64,000 bases of DNA from Cohnella endophytica (lineage in GTDB: Bacteria > Bacillota > Bacilli > Paenibacillales > Paenibacillaceae). This document shows positions 29,055 through 37,672 of this stretch, in pieces (the first letter of the stretch is position 1; the number at the start of each line of letters is the position of its first letter). The position numbers were made by a program, and so were the translations under genes. The stretch is taken from positions 50,049-114,048 of the forward strand of contig NZ_RBZM01000013.1 in NCBI RefSeq assembly GCF_003628305.1. The letters are read 5' to 3'. A model generated the notes under the pieces. The model had not been told where the DNA came from. It did not search any database and saw only the letters and a program-made list of their open reading frames with translations.

Positions 29055-29989
29055 AACATTTTTTGGGCTTCCTCGCGAATCCGATTTCGGAACGATTCAG
29101 GTTCCAATACGATCACACCCGCTCCCCAGCCAAGCACCCATTGCAGCAATTCATCCAGTTGACGGACGCGTAAGACCACATGCAATCCATCTTGATGCTC
29201 TTCCATATCCTCCATGTAATGATAGTTCGATTCCTTCACCTTATCTGCGATGTCATGGTTAAATCGAAGGCGAACTCGCAAGTGGCGATCATCCGGAGGG
29301 GTATACTCCCTTAAGTTAAAATGCGCCGGTAGTTCGAATCGTTCTACCAGATCGATAAGTTCGGTCATCCGGGACAAACGGAAATGGCGAATGTCTTGGC
29401 GTAGATCGCAACGGGCCACGAGCATCCAAGATCCTTCAATGAGTACCAGACCATAGGGAGCGACGGTACGATCACTATGGGGATTCCCCATGGAATCCCC
29501 AATCCCTTTCAAATAATGAAATCTGATCTTTCGTTCATCTAATATCGCTCGACGGATTTTTTCTAAATATTCCCTTTCTTTTGACAGCGCGACCCGTTTA
29601 CCGGGAGTGAGCAGGCGCAGCGCCTTGCGCACACGAGAGGTCTCATTGCGAACGCTCTCCGATAAAATGGCCTCGATTTTCCTCCGAGCGGCTTGAGCCC
29701 TGACACGATACTCATCATCAAATCGTTGCTCGATAAAGTCCGTTCCTATAAGCAAGGTCGCGGCTTCTTCTACCGTGAAACTGATCGGCGGCAGGAAATA
29801 GCCTTTCATTAAAGAATATCCTGTGCCTGGGGCACCTACTATCGGCACGCCCGCTTCACTAAGTGCCTGAATGTCACGATAGATGGTCCGCACACTGGTT
29901 TCAAATAGGTCCGCCAACTCTTCTCCCCGTACCACTTCTCTGCTTTGCAGCTCCAGAACGATGGCTAATAAACGGTCTGTCTTGTTCAT
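29042..29989 (-). CDS. WYL-domain transcriptional regulator (YafY type)
   Basis: 315 residues. An N-terminal HTH_11 winged helix (residues 1-60; RDIQALSEAGVPIVG) is followed by a WYL domain (about 140-220; RKIRFHYLKG, APYGLVLIEGSWMLVARCD, FRLSRM) and a C-terminal WCX-like extension. Such proteins are cytoplasmic regulators sensing small ligands or nucleic acids through the WYL pocket. The next gene on the strand is the VOC protein, a common pairing. It starts at the ATG at 29989 behind a G-rich binding site and is divergent from the SLH gene at 30157. Confidence 0.9.
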   Translation of the reverse strand: MNKTDRLLAIVLELQSREVVRGEELADLFETSVRTIYRDIQALSEAGVPIVGAPGTGYSLMKGYFLPPISFTVEEAATLLIGTDFIEQRFDDEYRVRAQAARRKIEAILSESVRNETSRVRKALRLLTPGKRVALSKEREYLEKIRRAILDERKIRFHYLKGIGDSMGNPHSDRTVAPYGLVLIEGSWMLVARCDLRQDIRHFRLSRMTELIDLVERFELPAHFNLREYTPPDDRHLRVRLRFNHDIADKVKESNYHYMEDMEEHQDGLHVVLRVRQLDELLQWVLGWGAGVIVLEPESFRNRIREEAQKMLKRY

Positions 29990-30057
29990 TGGATGCCCCC
30001 CTTGAAACTTAATGCTGTTAGACTAATCATACACCTAAACGACAGAAGTGCACTGCA

Positions 30058-30131
30058 AGCGCGATCTTAAAGTTTTCTTTATGTTTCATAGATGGACTAA
30101 TCAACCATGATAAGATTGAAGAGGAAAATCG
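30058..30131 (+). repeat. Right arm of the 75-bp inverted repeat carrying promoter B
   Basis: Partner of 28241-28315 in opposite orientation. Similarity runs through the regulatory core, the -10 and into the transcribed leader (GAGGAAAATCG). Confidence 0.85.
30066..30116 (+). promoter_or_regulatory. Promoter B: activator-like core plus extended -10, upstream of SLH gene
   Basis: The same 24-bp core as promoter A occupies 30066-30089. After 18 bp comes TGATAAGAT (30108-30116), an extended -10. The leader is about 35 nt and ends at GGGGG before the ATG at 30157. Confidence 0.75.
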
Positions 30132-30156
30132 ATATCATACTTCAGGGGGACAAACG

Positions 30157-31554
30157 ATGAGGAAAAAAATTGTCGGATTATTGATGGCGGTGCTACTGTG
30201 CTTTCATTTATCCGTCAGCTTTGCAGCAGGCGCAACGAAATCTTCAGCCGACTTTACGGACTTGAAAGATCTGGATGCCGCAACGAAAGCCAAATTCGAC
30301 GCCTTGATTGGTGCTGGTGTATTCGACGGTGTAAGCGATGGCAAATTCGGGCTTAAAGAAGAGATGGATCGAGCCCAGTTCGCAAAGGTTGCGGCATTGA
30401 TTACGGGTCTTGAAGTCAATAAAGATCTGAAGACATCCAGTTTCAGCGACGTCAAGGCGGATGGTCCCAACGGTTATGCGCTGCCCTACATTGAAGCCAT
30501 CAAATCTGCGGGAATTACGGAGGGCTCTGGCGATGGTACATTCAATCCGGCCGGCAAAGTAACCAAAGAACAGTTGGCCACGTTCTTGGTCCGAGTGGTA
30601 GGCAAGGACGCGGAAGCAAAAACGAAGACTGGCAACGATAGTACGGTATCCGACTGGGCGCAGGGTTATGTCGCTCTGGCGGTGGAACTAAAAGTGTTAC
30701 CGAACGGAGCGGATGGAAAGTTCGGCGGTCAAGCCAACGCAACGCGCGATCTGCTCCTTACAGGCGCATATGAAGCCAAACAACAGTATGTTCCGCCGGG
30801 GAAGCCGTCCAAGAAGCCAGAGGAGGAGGAACCGCCTGCACCCGCTTCAACATATGTGCCTATTCCAGAGGTCGTGACGCCATCGCAGCTCGCGACACCG
30901 ACAGCCGATCTTGCTAGCGGAGTTGTCCAGTCTGGTACGCAAGTATCGCTTAGCGCAACGAGTGGCGCAACGATCTACTATACGACGGATGGCAGCACGC
31001 CGACGAGGACGAACGGCCTCGTATATAGCGTTCCGATCGTCGTGAATAGCGCAATGACGATCAAAGCTCTTGCGGTACAAGACGGCATGAGAGACAGTGA
31101 TATCATGTCGTCGTCGTACACGATTATCGTTACGAAATCGGCACTGGACTTGATCAATGAAGCGTCGGCATCCCGTAATTGGACCGATGTAACTGTGACG
31201 ACTTTTGGGGATGCAGGTGTTACAGGCGTCACATCAGACAACCTAACCTACGTCCAAGAGTACTTGGAATACGGCGCAACGACAAGAACATCGGCTCAAA
31301 TTCAAGCGATTGTTAATGAAGTTCGTGCCGGGCTCGCGTTGACGGAGATCAGCAACTACATTATGGATTCGAGTTTTACAAAGCCGAGCGCAACAACGTT
31401 TGCCGCTGCAGGAGTAACGGGAGTAACTGCTAACAACTTAGACGATATCTTGAGCGCCATCGAAGATGCCTATCATGAAATCAGAGGTCCATTTGATACG
31501 CCGTTTTCTTTAACTAGCAGAGACGATCTACAAGCTGTCGTAAACACTCGGTAG
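30157..31554 (+). CDS. SLH-domain surface protein with chitobiase-C-like domain
   Basis: 465 residues; ATG behind CAGGGGGACAA. Signal peptide (1-25), three SLH repeats at the N-terminal end (about 30-215; FTDLKDLDAATKAKFDALI, DGTFNPAGKVTKEQ), a Pro/Glu-rich linker, a chitobiase C-terminal-like domain (about 250-320; ATIYYTTDGSTPT) and two ~45-residue helical repeats (TFGDAGVTGV and TFAAAGVTGV). The N-terminal placement of SLH contrasts with the other surface proteins here. It is probably displayed on the wall. Expression should be driven by promoter B. Confidence 0.9.
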   Translation: MRKKIVGLLMAVLLCFHLSVSFAAGATKSSADFTDLKDLDAATKAKFDALIGAGVFDGVSDGKFGLKEEMDRAQFAKVAALITGLEVNKDLKTSSFSDVKADGPNGYALPYIEAIKSAGITEGSGDGTFNPAGKVTKEQLATFLVRVVGKDAEAKTKTGNDSTVSDWAQGYVALAVELKVLPNGADGKFGGQANATRDLLLTGAYEAKQQYVPPGKPSKKPEEEEPPAPASTYVPIPEVVTPSQLATPTADLASGVVQSGTQVSLSATSGATIYYTTDGSTPTRTNGLVYSVPIVVNSAMTIKALAVQDGMRDSDIMSSSYTIIVTKSALDLINEASASRNWTDVTVTTFGDAGVTGVTSDNLTYVQEYLEYGATTRTSAQIQAIVNEVRAGLALTEISNYIMDSSFTKPSATTFAAAGVTGVTANNLDDILSAIEDAYHEIRGPFDTPFSLTSRDDLQAVVNTR

Positions 31555-31578
31555 GACCAGCAATAATTATCCTAGAAT

Positions 31579-31619
31579 AATAGCGGCGTAAGGGAGGTGA
31601 TCCCTACGCCGCTATTTTT
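31579..31619. terminator. Bidirectional terminator between SLH gene and orphan regulator
   Basis: AATAGCGGCGTA and TACGCCGCTATT form the stem, with T-rich sequence on both strands. The two convergent genes end on either side. Confidence 0.85.
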
Positions 31620-31638
31620 ACTATATTCGATCTTAACG

Positions 31639-32343
31639 CTATGTACGTGCTTGTAACGCACTTCTGGCAACCAGCATATATCCGGTCCCCCGAATCGTAA
31701 TGATTTTCTCGGGATTGGCAGGGTTAGCCTCGATTTTTTTGCGTAAATTACTGATGTGCACAGCAACCGTTCTCGTATCCTCCAGACTCTCCGTTCCCCA
31801 GATGAGTTGAAACAACGCATCGACACTGACAACACGATTCACGTTCTGTGCCATATAGGACAGCAGACTGAACTCTTTTTTCGATAAAAAGATAGGTTCG
31901 CTCCCCATACTAACGGACTGTGCGTAGAAATCCAGCGTCAAACCCGGTAATTCCAGCAGTTGTTCCCTTCTACCCGCCGACACTCTGCGAAGATGAGCCT
32001 TGATCTTGGCCAAGAGCACTCCCGGGCTGAATGGCTTGGTCACATAATCGTCGCCGCCATAGGATAATGCGCAGATCTTCACCTCGTCCTCCTCACGGCT
32101 GCTCAGAAACACGATCGGCGCATTCGTGTAGCTACGTGCGTTCCTGCACCAATCAATGCCGTTCTCGTTAGCCAGCAGTACATCCAATACAATCAAATCC
32201 GGCTCGAAAGACGCAAGCAACTTCATGGCTTCTGTCCCGTTATGACTGTAAGAGGTTATGAACCCCTCCCTCTCGCAATACACCTGAACAATCTCGCATA
32301 TATGGGGATCATCATCAACGATCATTATTTTGTAAGCGTCCAC
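31639..32343 (-). CDS. Orphan OmpR-family response regulator, near copy of 34583-35281
   Basis: 234 residues from a GTG at 32343 aligned with the ATG of the paralogue; GGAGGG is upstream. Receiver domain with the acidic cluster DDD, phospho-Asp54 in LIVLDVLLA and Lys103, then a winged-helix DNA-binding domain (SKKEFSLLSYMA, TVAVHISNLRKKIE, GTGYMLV). It is over 90 percent identical to the regulator encoded 2.9 kb upstream. The DNA before it still holds the final codons of the kinase gene (AATGAAGGAGGGTAA-like), so it is a duplicate cut off from its kinase. It may compete for or share the partner kinase and DNA sites. Confidence 0.9.
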   Translation of the reverse strand: MDAYKIMIVDDDPHICEIVQVYCEREGFITSYSHNGTEAMKLLASFEPDLIVLDVLLANENGIDWCRNARSYTNAPIVFLSSREEDEVKICALSYGGDDYVTKPFSPGVLLAKIKAHLRRVSAGRREQLLELPGLTLDFYAQSVSMGSEPIFLSKKEFSLLSYMAQNVNRVVSVDALFQLIWGTESLEDTRTVAVHISNLRKKIEANPANPEKIITIRGTGYMLVARSALQART

Positions 32344-32423
32344 CACACCGTTACCCTCCTTCATCCCCTAGGCACAACTGCCTCGCAAGTCGCTTTGTTC
32401 GGTATTCCGATCAGCTTAAGCCC

Positions 32424-32459
32424 AACAAAACAAAAACGCAGTCCTATGGACTGCTTGCG
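32424..32459 (-). terminator. Terminator of the FliD-like operon
   Basis: On the minus strand GCAGTCC-ATA-GGACTGC is followed by GTTTTTGTTTTG. It lies about 80 bp past the FliD-like stop. Confidence 0.8.
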
Positions 32460-32541
32460 TTGATTAATTTGGCGGACCTTAGCGGAGTTTTGAACGATTA
32501 TATCCTTTATCTATAAAATATTGTTCACCGCTTTTTTCGAG

Positions 32542-33789
32542 TTAATAAAGCGAATTCACGACCCACTCGCTTTGTGTCGGCATAACCATTTGCATCAATG
32601 ACTGGTACATCGCGAATTGCTGCACCTGGCGAGCCTTAGAGTTCAGCAAGCTGCTTGCCGGGACTTCATTGTAACTTTCCGCTGCTGATGATAGACGGTC
32701 AGCTAGGCCATAGTTGCCGCTAATCGCTTTCGTTGTTTGTTCGAAATTTGAGCTTAAGCTCTTCTTAAATTGCTCTTCATCCAGCTTGAGGGTACCATCG
32801 CCGTTATGGTGAATACCGATTCGCTCATAGGTAGATGAGCTGACTAACGACTCCATATTTTTACGGACAGATGAATTCATAACTCCTCCGGCTTCTTTCA
32901 TGCGAGCATGCATCGTATTGTAACTCGACACCAGATCTTTAACTTGCGCGATGACTTTGTCCTCGTCCGGTTTGATTTGAATTTTCACAGCTTCCAGTGA
33001 TGGGGCCATTAGTGTCGCCGTTGCTTTGCCCTTCTCCAGATCAATCGTGTTCGACTGGGAAGTTTGAGTTGCGCCGCCGTTCACGCTGTAGGACGCATTG
33101 GACGCTAGTTGGGTTGCATTCTTAACGCCGGTTGACGACACCGCGTTGCCGGTAACATCTTCAACCTCGAAAGCCTGATCCGCTCCTGTTTTATCGCTGC
33201 TTAACTCAAGCTTCTTATTGCCTGTTTTATCATCCGTTACAATATTGGCGGTTACGCCTGTCTTCGCTGCATTGACCGCATCTTTCAGCTTGGTCAGCGC
33301 TTGATCGTTCGTATCGTTATCGGAGATAACAGCCGATATCTTCGTAGTCTTGCCGCCTATCGTAATGTTGAACTGATTGATGCCTTTACTTACAACGGAC
33401 GTTTCTACTTTAGACAAAAATGTACCGCTGTTCGATTGAGAAGTCGCGATCGCATTCACTTTAACATCATAAGTTTTGCTCGTTGCTCCGGCCGATGCAA
33501 TTGCAGTAACCTTCTTGTTGTCCGATGATTCCGCCGTCCTTGCTTGGAAAGATGAATTATCCTTCTGCATTAATTTTTGCGCCGATGCTTGCATATCCTG
33601 CGCGGATTTCAAAAAATTCACAATCCCGGTTGCTGCTGTCTTGATATATTGCTCATAAGACTTGCTCTTCACAACGTACTTTGAAAAGAAAGACTGGTTC
33701 GCACTCTGACTACTAGAAGACTGCAAACTCAAAGGCGCCGTTCTGTTTATCGGATACATCGAGTTATACGAGTTAATCGATAACGTCAT
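32542..33789 (-). CDS. FliD-like protein (flagellar filament-cap/hook-associated protein 2 family)
   Basis: 415 residues, start ATG at 33789. The middle and C-terminal parts show FliD family features: YDVKVNAIATSQ, an Ig-like core region with GGKTTKISAV, VIAQVKDLVSSYNTMHARMK, and a C-terminal stretch with DGTLKLDEEQFKKSL. The N-terminus is unlike a standard FliD, lacking the usual coil that begins the protein, and is Ser/Gln-rich. No other flagellar genes are visible, so this is either a secreted FliD paralogue or a cap for another filament. It follows an unrecognised gene behind promoter C. Confidence 0.75.
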   Translation of the reverse strand: MTLSINSYNSMYPINRTAPLSLQSSSSQSANQSFFSKYVVKSKSYEQYIKTAATGIVNFLKSAQDMQASAQKLMQKDNSSFQARTAESSDNKKVTAIASAGATSKTYDVKVNAIATSQSNSGTFLSKVETSVVSKGINQFNITIGGKTTKISAVISDNDTNDQALTKLKDAVNAAKTGVTANIVTDDKTGNKKLELSSDKTGADQAFEVEDVTGNAVSSTGVKNATQLASNASYSVNGGATQTSQSNTIDLEKGKATATLMAPSLEAVKIQIKPDEDKVIAQVKDLVSSYNTMHARMKEAGGVMNSSVRKNMESLVSSSTYERIGIHHNGDGTLKLDEEQFKKSLSSNFEQTTKAISGNYGLADRLSSAAESYNEVPASSLLNSKARQVQQFAMYQSLMQMVMPTQSEWVVNSLY

Positions 33790-33862
33790 CCGTCTACCCC
33801 TCCATACTCTCGCACATATATAATGTTAATTTCTGATTCAATATTAATTTGCTATGGTTTCA

Positions 33863-34294
33863 TCATCGTAATTTACGGGGTGCGTATCCATCTGACCTCA
33901 GTGAGGCATACTTGCTCGATCGCATGAACTCGCGATGGGCTTCCTGAATCGCGTTCACGCGCATCAGTTGCTCCTCGGAACCACCAGGCTTCAGTTGCCC
34001 GGCAATCTGCATCAGCTTGAACGTGTTGTAATCGTTCGCATCCGCTTTGCTACGGCTATGCTGCAATGCGTCCTCATACGCTTGGCGTTCCATCGATAGG
34101 CTCATTGCTTGAGCATATAGATTGGGATCATGTCGCTGTAAGTAGTCCAATTCTTCGGTGCGTAGCTTCTTGCCCAGCATGAGTATATTTCGAATAGATG
34201 CCAAACGCGACTGATCCTTCGTCTCGCGTGCGTCCTTGCATTGCTGAATCGCTTTAAAATAATCACTGATCGGCTGCACGGATTTTACATTCAC
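33863..34294 (-). CDS. Hypothetical helical protein in the FliD-like operon
   Basis: 143 residues with a GTG start at 34294 and a G-rich binding site. Predicted almost entirely helical and highly charged (RNILMLGKKLRTEELDYLQ, ALQHSRSKADANDYNTFKLM); no signal peptide or membrane helix. I do not recognise a family. It lies 73 bp before the FliD-like gene and shares promoter C. By analogy with FliD-FliT/FliS arrangements it could be a cytoplasmic chaperone for the FliD-like export substrate, but no motif proves that. Confidence 0.65.
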   Translation of the reverse strand: MNVKSVQPISDYFKAIQQCKDARETKDQSRLASIRNILMLGKKLRTEELDYLQRHDPNLYAQAMSLSMERQAYEDALQHSRSKADANDYNTFKLMQIAGQLKPGGSEEQLMRVNAIQEAHREFMRSSKYASLRSDGYAPRKLR

Positions 34295-34367
34295 GCCATC
34301 CCCCCCTAATTACAAATATCCATGACAGCTAGCTTTTCTTCGTCAAGAACATACAAATATTACTTCT

Positions 34368-34418
34368 AATCTAACATGAAAGATTGTTCTAGATATGAAA
34401 CATAAAGAAAACTTTAAG
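34368..34418 (-). promoter_or_regulatory. Promoter C: activator-like core plus extended -10, upstream of FliD-like operon
   Basis: The 24-bp core is identical to those of promoters A and B (34395-34418, minus strand). The 18-bp gap leads to TGTTAGATT (34368-34376). Outside core and -10 the sequence differs from A and B, which supports functional conservation. Confidence 0.75.
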
Positions 34419-34453
34419 TTCACGCCGTGTATGATGGACCTTAGCGGAAAAAA

Positions 34454-34509
34454 CAAAAAATGGGTCAACAGCGTCAAGTAATGCTCCAACGCCATGATCC
34501 CATTTTTTC
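34454..34509. terminator. Probable terminator after the second OmpR-type regulator
   Basis: AAAAAATGGG and CCCATTTTTT flank a ~36-base loop containing weaker pairing. It ends with T-runs on both strands. Confidence 0.5.
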
Positions 34510-34582
34510 CTATCTAGTAACTATCCCAAACCCGAGCCGGGCAAAGTAAACCCCCAATATATTCCCGACCTTAACGCTGTGT

Positions 34583-35281
34583 TCACGCTTGCAATGCACT
34601 TCTGGTAACCAGCATATATCCTGTGCCCCGAATCGTAATGATTTTCTCGGGATTGGCAGGGTCAGCCTCGATTTTTTTGCGTAAATTACTGATGTGTACA
34701 GCAACCGTTCTCGTATCCTCCAGACTCTCCGTTCCCCAGATGAGCTGAAACAACGCATCGACACTGACGACACGATTCACGTTCTGTGCCATATAGGACA
34801 GTAGACTGAACTCTTTTTTCGATAAAAAGATAGGTTCGCTCCCCATACTAACGGACTGTGCGTAGAAATCCAGCGTAAGCCCCTGTAATTCCAGCAGTTG
34901 TTCCCTTCTCCCCGCCGACACTCTGCGAAGATGAGCTTTGATCTTGGCCATGAGTACTCCCGGACTGAACGGCTTGGTCACATAATCGTCGCCTCCATAG
35001 GATAATGCGCTGATTTTGACCTCGTCCTCCTCACGGCTGCTCAGAAACACGATCGGCGCATTCGTGTAGCTACGTGCGTTCCTGCACCAATCAATACCGT
35101 TTTCATTAGCCAGCAGTACATCCAGTACAATCAAATCCGGCTCGAAAGACGCAAGCAGCTTCATGGCTTCTGTCCCGCTATAGCTGAAGGAGCATATGAA
35201 GCCCTCCCTCTCGCAATACGCCTGAACAATCTCGCATATATGGGGATCATCATCGACAATCATAATTTTGTGCGTGTCCAT
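34583..35281 (-). CDS. OmpR-family response regulator paired with 7TMR-DISM kinase
   Basis: 232 residues from the ATG at 35281; GGAGGG is inside the last codons of the kinase gene, whose stop is 7 bp before this start. Longer frames upstream overlap the kinase and are not needed. Receiver domain with Asp54 and Lys103; winged-helix output domain from about residue 130. Proteins of this class bind tandem repeats spaced about one helical turn. The four 11-bp-spaced repeat promoters nearby are plausible targets for it or its near-identical copy, which is inference. Confidence 0.9.
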   Translation of the reverse strand: MDTHKIMIVDDDPHICEIVQAYCEREGFICSFSYSGTEAMKLLASFEPDLIVLDVLLANENGIDWCRNARSYTNAPIVFLSSREEDEVKISALSYGGDDYVTKPFSPGVLMAKIKAHLRRVSAGRREQLLELQGLTLDFYAQSVSMGSEPIFLSKKEFSLLSYMAQNVNRVVSVDALFQLIWGTESLEDTRTVAVHISNLRKKIEADPANPEKIITIRGTGYMLVTRSALQA

Positions 35282-35288
35282 CACACCG

Positions 35289-37436
35289 TTACCCTCCTTC
35301 ATTAACAATACAAGGAAGCGATACGTAGAAAATAGACCCCGTCTTGCCGTCGCTCTCCGCTCGAACGGTCCCTCCATGCGCTTGTACGATTTCCCTGCAA
35401 ATCGCCAGCCCGAGCCCGTTCCCCTCTACTCCCTTTTCCATGCCCGGTCGATCATACCTGTAATGGCGATGGAAAATTTGCTCAAGCTGGTCCGGAGGAA
35501 TGCCCGTGCCCGAATCTTGTACGCTAATGATCGCAGATCGGGTACCATTCACCTCGTCTACAGCTAGCGCAATACGCACCAGCCCCCCACTGGAGGTGAA
35601 CTTCATCGCGTTTGACACTAGATTAAACAAAGCCTGATCTAATCTTTGCGCATCCATCTCGACAACAGGCAAGTTCGATCGTTGATCTTCCGCAGCTCCG
35701 ATATCCAGCATGAAGTCCAACCCTGCGTCACGCACAACCAGCTCATATTGTTCAAAAAAACCGCGCAAGAAGTGCATCACATAAACCGGCTCCATTCGGT
35801 ACGAGACTTGTCCCGTCTCCAAATGCGACAAGAAGGACAACTCCTCGATCATGCGGTTGATCCTTATCGTGTTATCCCGGATATACTTCAGGTACTGTTC
35901 ATTACGTTCCGGCTTGACCCTGTCCTGCACAGCTTCTACATAACCAAGCATGCTGGACAGCGGCATACGCAGATCATGCGTAATATAGGAAAGGAGCTTC
36001 TTCCTCCCTTCCTCGGAGTGAAGCAAACGGTCATACGAAGTGCGGAGATCATCATGAGCTGCGGATAAGGCATGTGTACGTTCCTGCACGGTCCGTTCCA
36101 AATTCATATTCATTTCGGTCAGCTTGTTGTTAGCGCCCTGCAGCTCACGTGCAATCCTCTCCTCGTTCGATGCCGCCCTCGTAAATCTCGAAGAAAGCAG
36201 AATCATCTGTGCCATCGTAAACACCAGCAAACCAAGCGGAGAGGTATTTCCGATCGGCGACCATTCGTTATAATACAAAAAATCGTTAACGACAGTAACC
36301 AAAGCAACCACCGAAACCAGTAGGAAGATCAGCGCTCCCTCCCTACGCCGAATAGCCGAATGGGCCAGTCCAACCATCAGATAAATCATATGGAGAACGA
36401 CAACTACTCCGATCATCAGTAATAATTTTGTATATATAAGCGCGGGAGCCACCACGACAACGATACATAATGCGCCGGTTACGATCCGCGTGCCAAGATG
36501 AAACCAACGCGACACATAATTGGGAAAGATGCAATCAAAGTACATCGTGATGATGTATCCACTGCTGCACAGAATCAGATACTCGATCTTGAACTGCAAT
36601 TCCCACGGAAAAGCCGGCCATAATTGCGTGAGCAATAGCTCGCCGACCAACAAGGAGCGGATACCGAACAACAGCGTGAACAGACCGAAATACAATGTAG
36701 CCCTGTCTTTGCGTCGCAGGGCGAACAGCAGCAGGTGATACACGCCAATGATCAGCAGGCTTGCGGTGATGAACATTTCAGCGGCGATCCTCAGATTGGT
36801 CCTGACCGTTAACACATCGCTGCCGCCCAGCTCTATATATTTGGTGATGCCGCCTCGATTATGATGGAAGTTGGCTACTTGCATCACCAGTTCCACCCTG
36901 TCATTCTCGGGCTGGAAGAACACCAGCTTCGTTGCCAGCTTCGGTGTCACGCTGCTCTTGTCCCGACCAACCGCACCAACTTCCGCCAGCAGCTCGCCAT
37001 TCACCCATAATTTATACGCATGAAAAATGGTAGGCAGTCGCAACGCAAGCCGCTCATTCCTATCCTGCTCGCTAAGTTGGATGATCACCCGAAAGGTTGC
37101 AAAGCCTGTACCGCTCAGCTGCTGATCATCTAACCGATAGCCTAGCCAAGAGCCCGGGATGCTGATCCAGCGATCATTGTTCCCGTCCCTTGCTAAGCGA
37201 ATCTGTATGTCCTCAGGCGACAGCAGCTCCTGCCAGTAGAACTCCCACTCCCCTTTTAGCTTTAGCGGATTCTCACTGACATGAGCCTGCGTTAAATCCA
37301 GAATGCCTTCTTCACTTTGGAACTTAGGGGAGTCAGGTGCAGAGAAGACGGCATAGCTTGCAACCAAACCGACAACAACGGCAGCAGCTATATAAAGCAA
37401 GATTGTACGAGAACCGAATCGGAGAATACCCCTCAT
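35289..37436 (-). CDS. 7TMR-DISM sensor histidine kinase
   Basis: 715 residues. N-terminal membrane anchor, extracellular beta-sandwich (about 40-200; WISIPGSW, YKLWVNGELLAEVG, NFHHNRGGI), seven membrane helices (about 205-405), coiled coil (about 415-470), HisKA with THDLRMPLSSM (His near 490) and HATPase (about 600-710; SNAMKFTSSGG, GTGIPPDQ, GNGLGLAICREI). It senses an unknown external ligand, perhaps carbohydrate-like given the DISM fold, and phosphorylates the regulator encoded 7 bp downstream. The extracellular part resembles that of the hybrid kinase at 15117-18209. Confidence 0.9.
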   Translation of the reverse strand: MRGILRFGSRTILLYIAAAVVVGLVASYAVFSAPDSPKFQSEEGILDLTQAHVSENPLKLKGEWEFYWQELLSPEDIQIRLARDGNNDRWISIPGSWLGYRLDDQQLSGTGFATFRVIIQLSEQDRNERLALRLPTIFHAYKLWVNGELLAEVGAVGRDKSSVTPKLATKLVFFQPENDRVELVMQVANFHHNRGGITKYIELGGSDVLTVRTNLRIAAEMFITASLLIIGVYHLLLFALRRKDRATLYFGLFTLLFGIRSLLVGELLLTQLWPAFPWELQFKIEYLILCSSGYIITMYFDCIFPNYVSRWFHLGTRIVTGALCIVVVVAPALIYTKLLLMIGVVVVLHMIYLMVGLAHSAIRRREGALIFLLVSVVALVTVVNDFLYYNEWSPIGNTSPLGLLVFTMAQMILLSSRFTRAASNEERIARELQGANNKLTEMNMNLERTVQERTHALSAAHDDLRTSYDRLLHSEEGRKKLLSYITHDLRMPLSSMLGYVEAVQDRVKPERNEQYLKYIRDNTIRINRMIEELSFLSHLETGQVSYRMEPVYVMHFLRGFFEQYELVVRDAGLDFMLDIGAAEDQRSNLPVVEMDAQRLDQALFNLVSNAMKFTSSGGLVRIALAVDEVNGTRSAIISVQDSGTGIPPDQLEQIFHRHYRYDRPGMEKGVEGNGLGLAICREIVQAHGGTVRAESDGKTGSIFYVSLPCIVNEGG

Positions 37437-37585
37437 GATGAACCCTACCCCAATCTACAGGATGCGCGATAAGTAAGTTGATTATCTAAATCATATCATC
37501 ATTAAAGGAAAATGTGCCCTGCAAATATCTTCGAGGCGTTGAACACACACATACATCACGATAAAGTCCTTTTTAAACGTAAGAA

Positions 37586-37607
37586 AACCGTCCACACCCG
37601 GACGGTT
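37586..37607 (-). terminator. Terminator of the ArsR-SRPBCC operon
   Basis: AACCGTCC and GGACGGTT enclose a 6-base loop with TTTTCTT following on the minus strand. The rest of 37437-37672 holds no convincing gene. Confidence 0.75.
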
Positions 37608-37672
37608 CATTAACTTGTACACCCAAGTTTTAAGCAAGAAGAAGGGAACTGGTTCGAAAAATTCGGAACACG

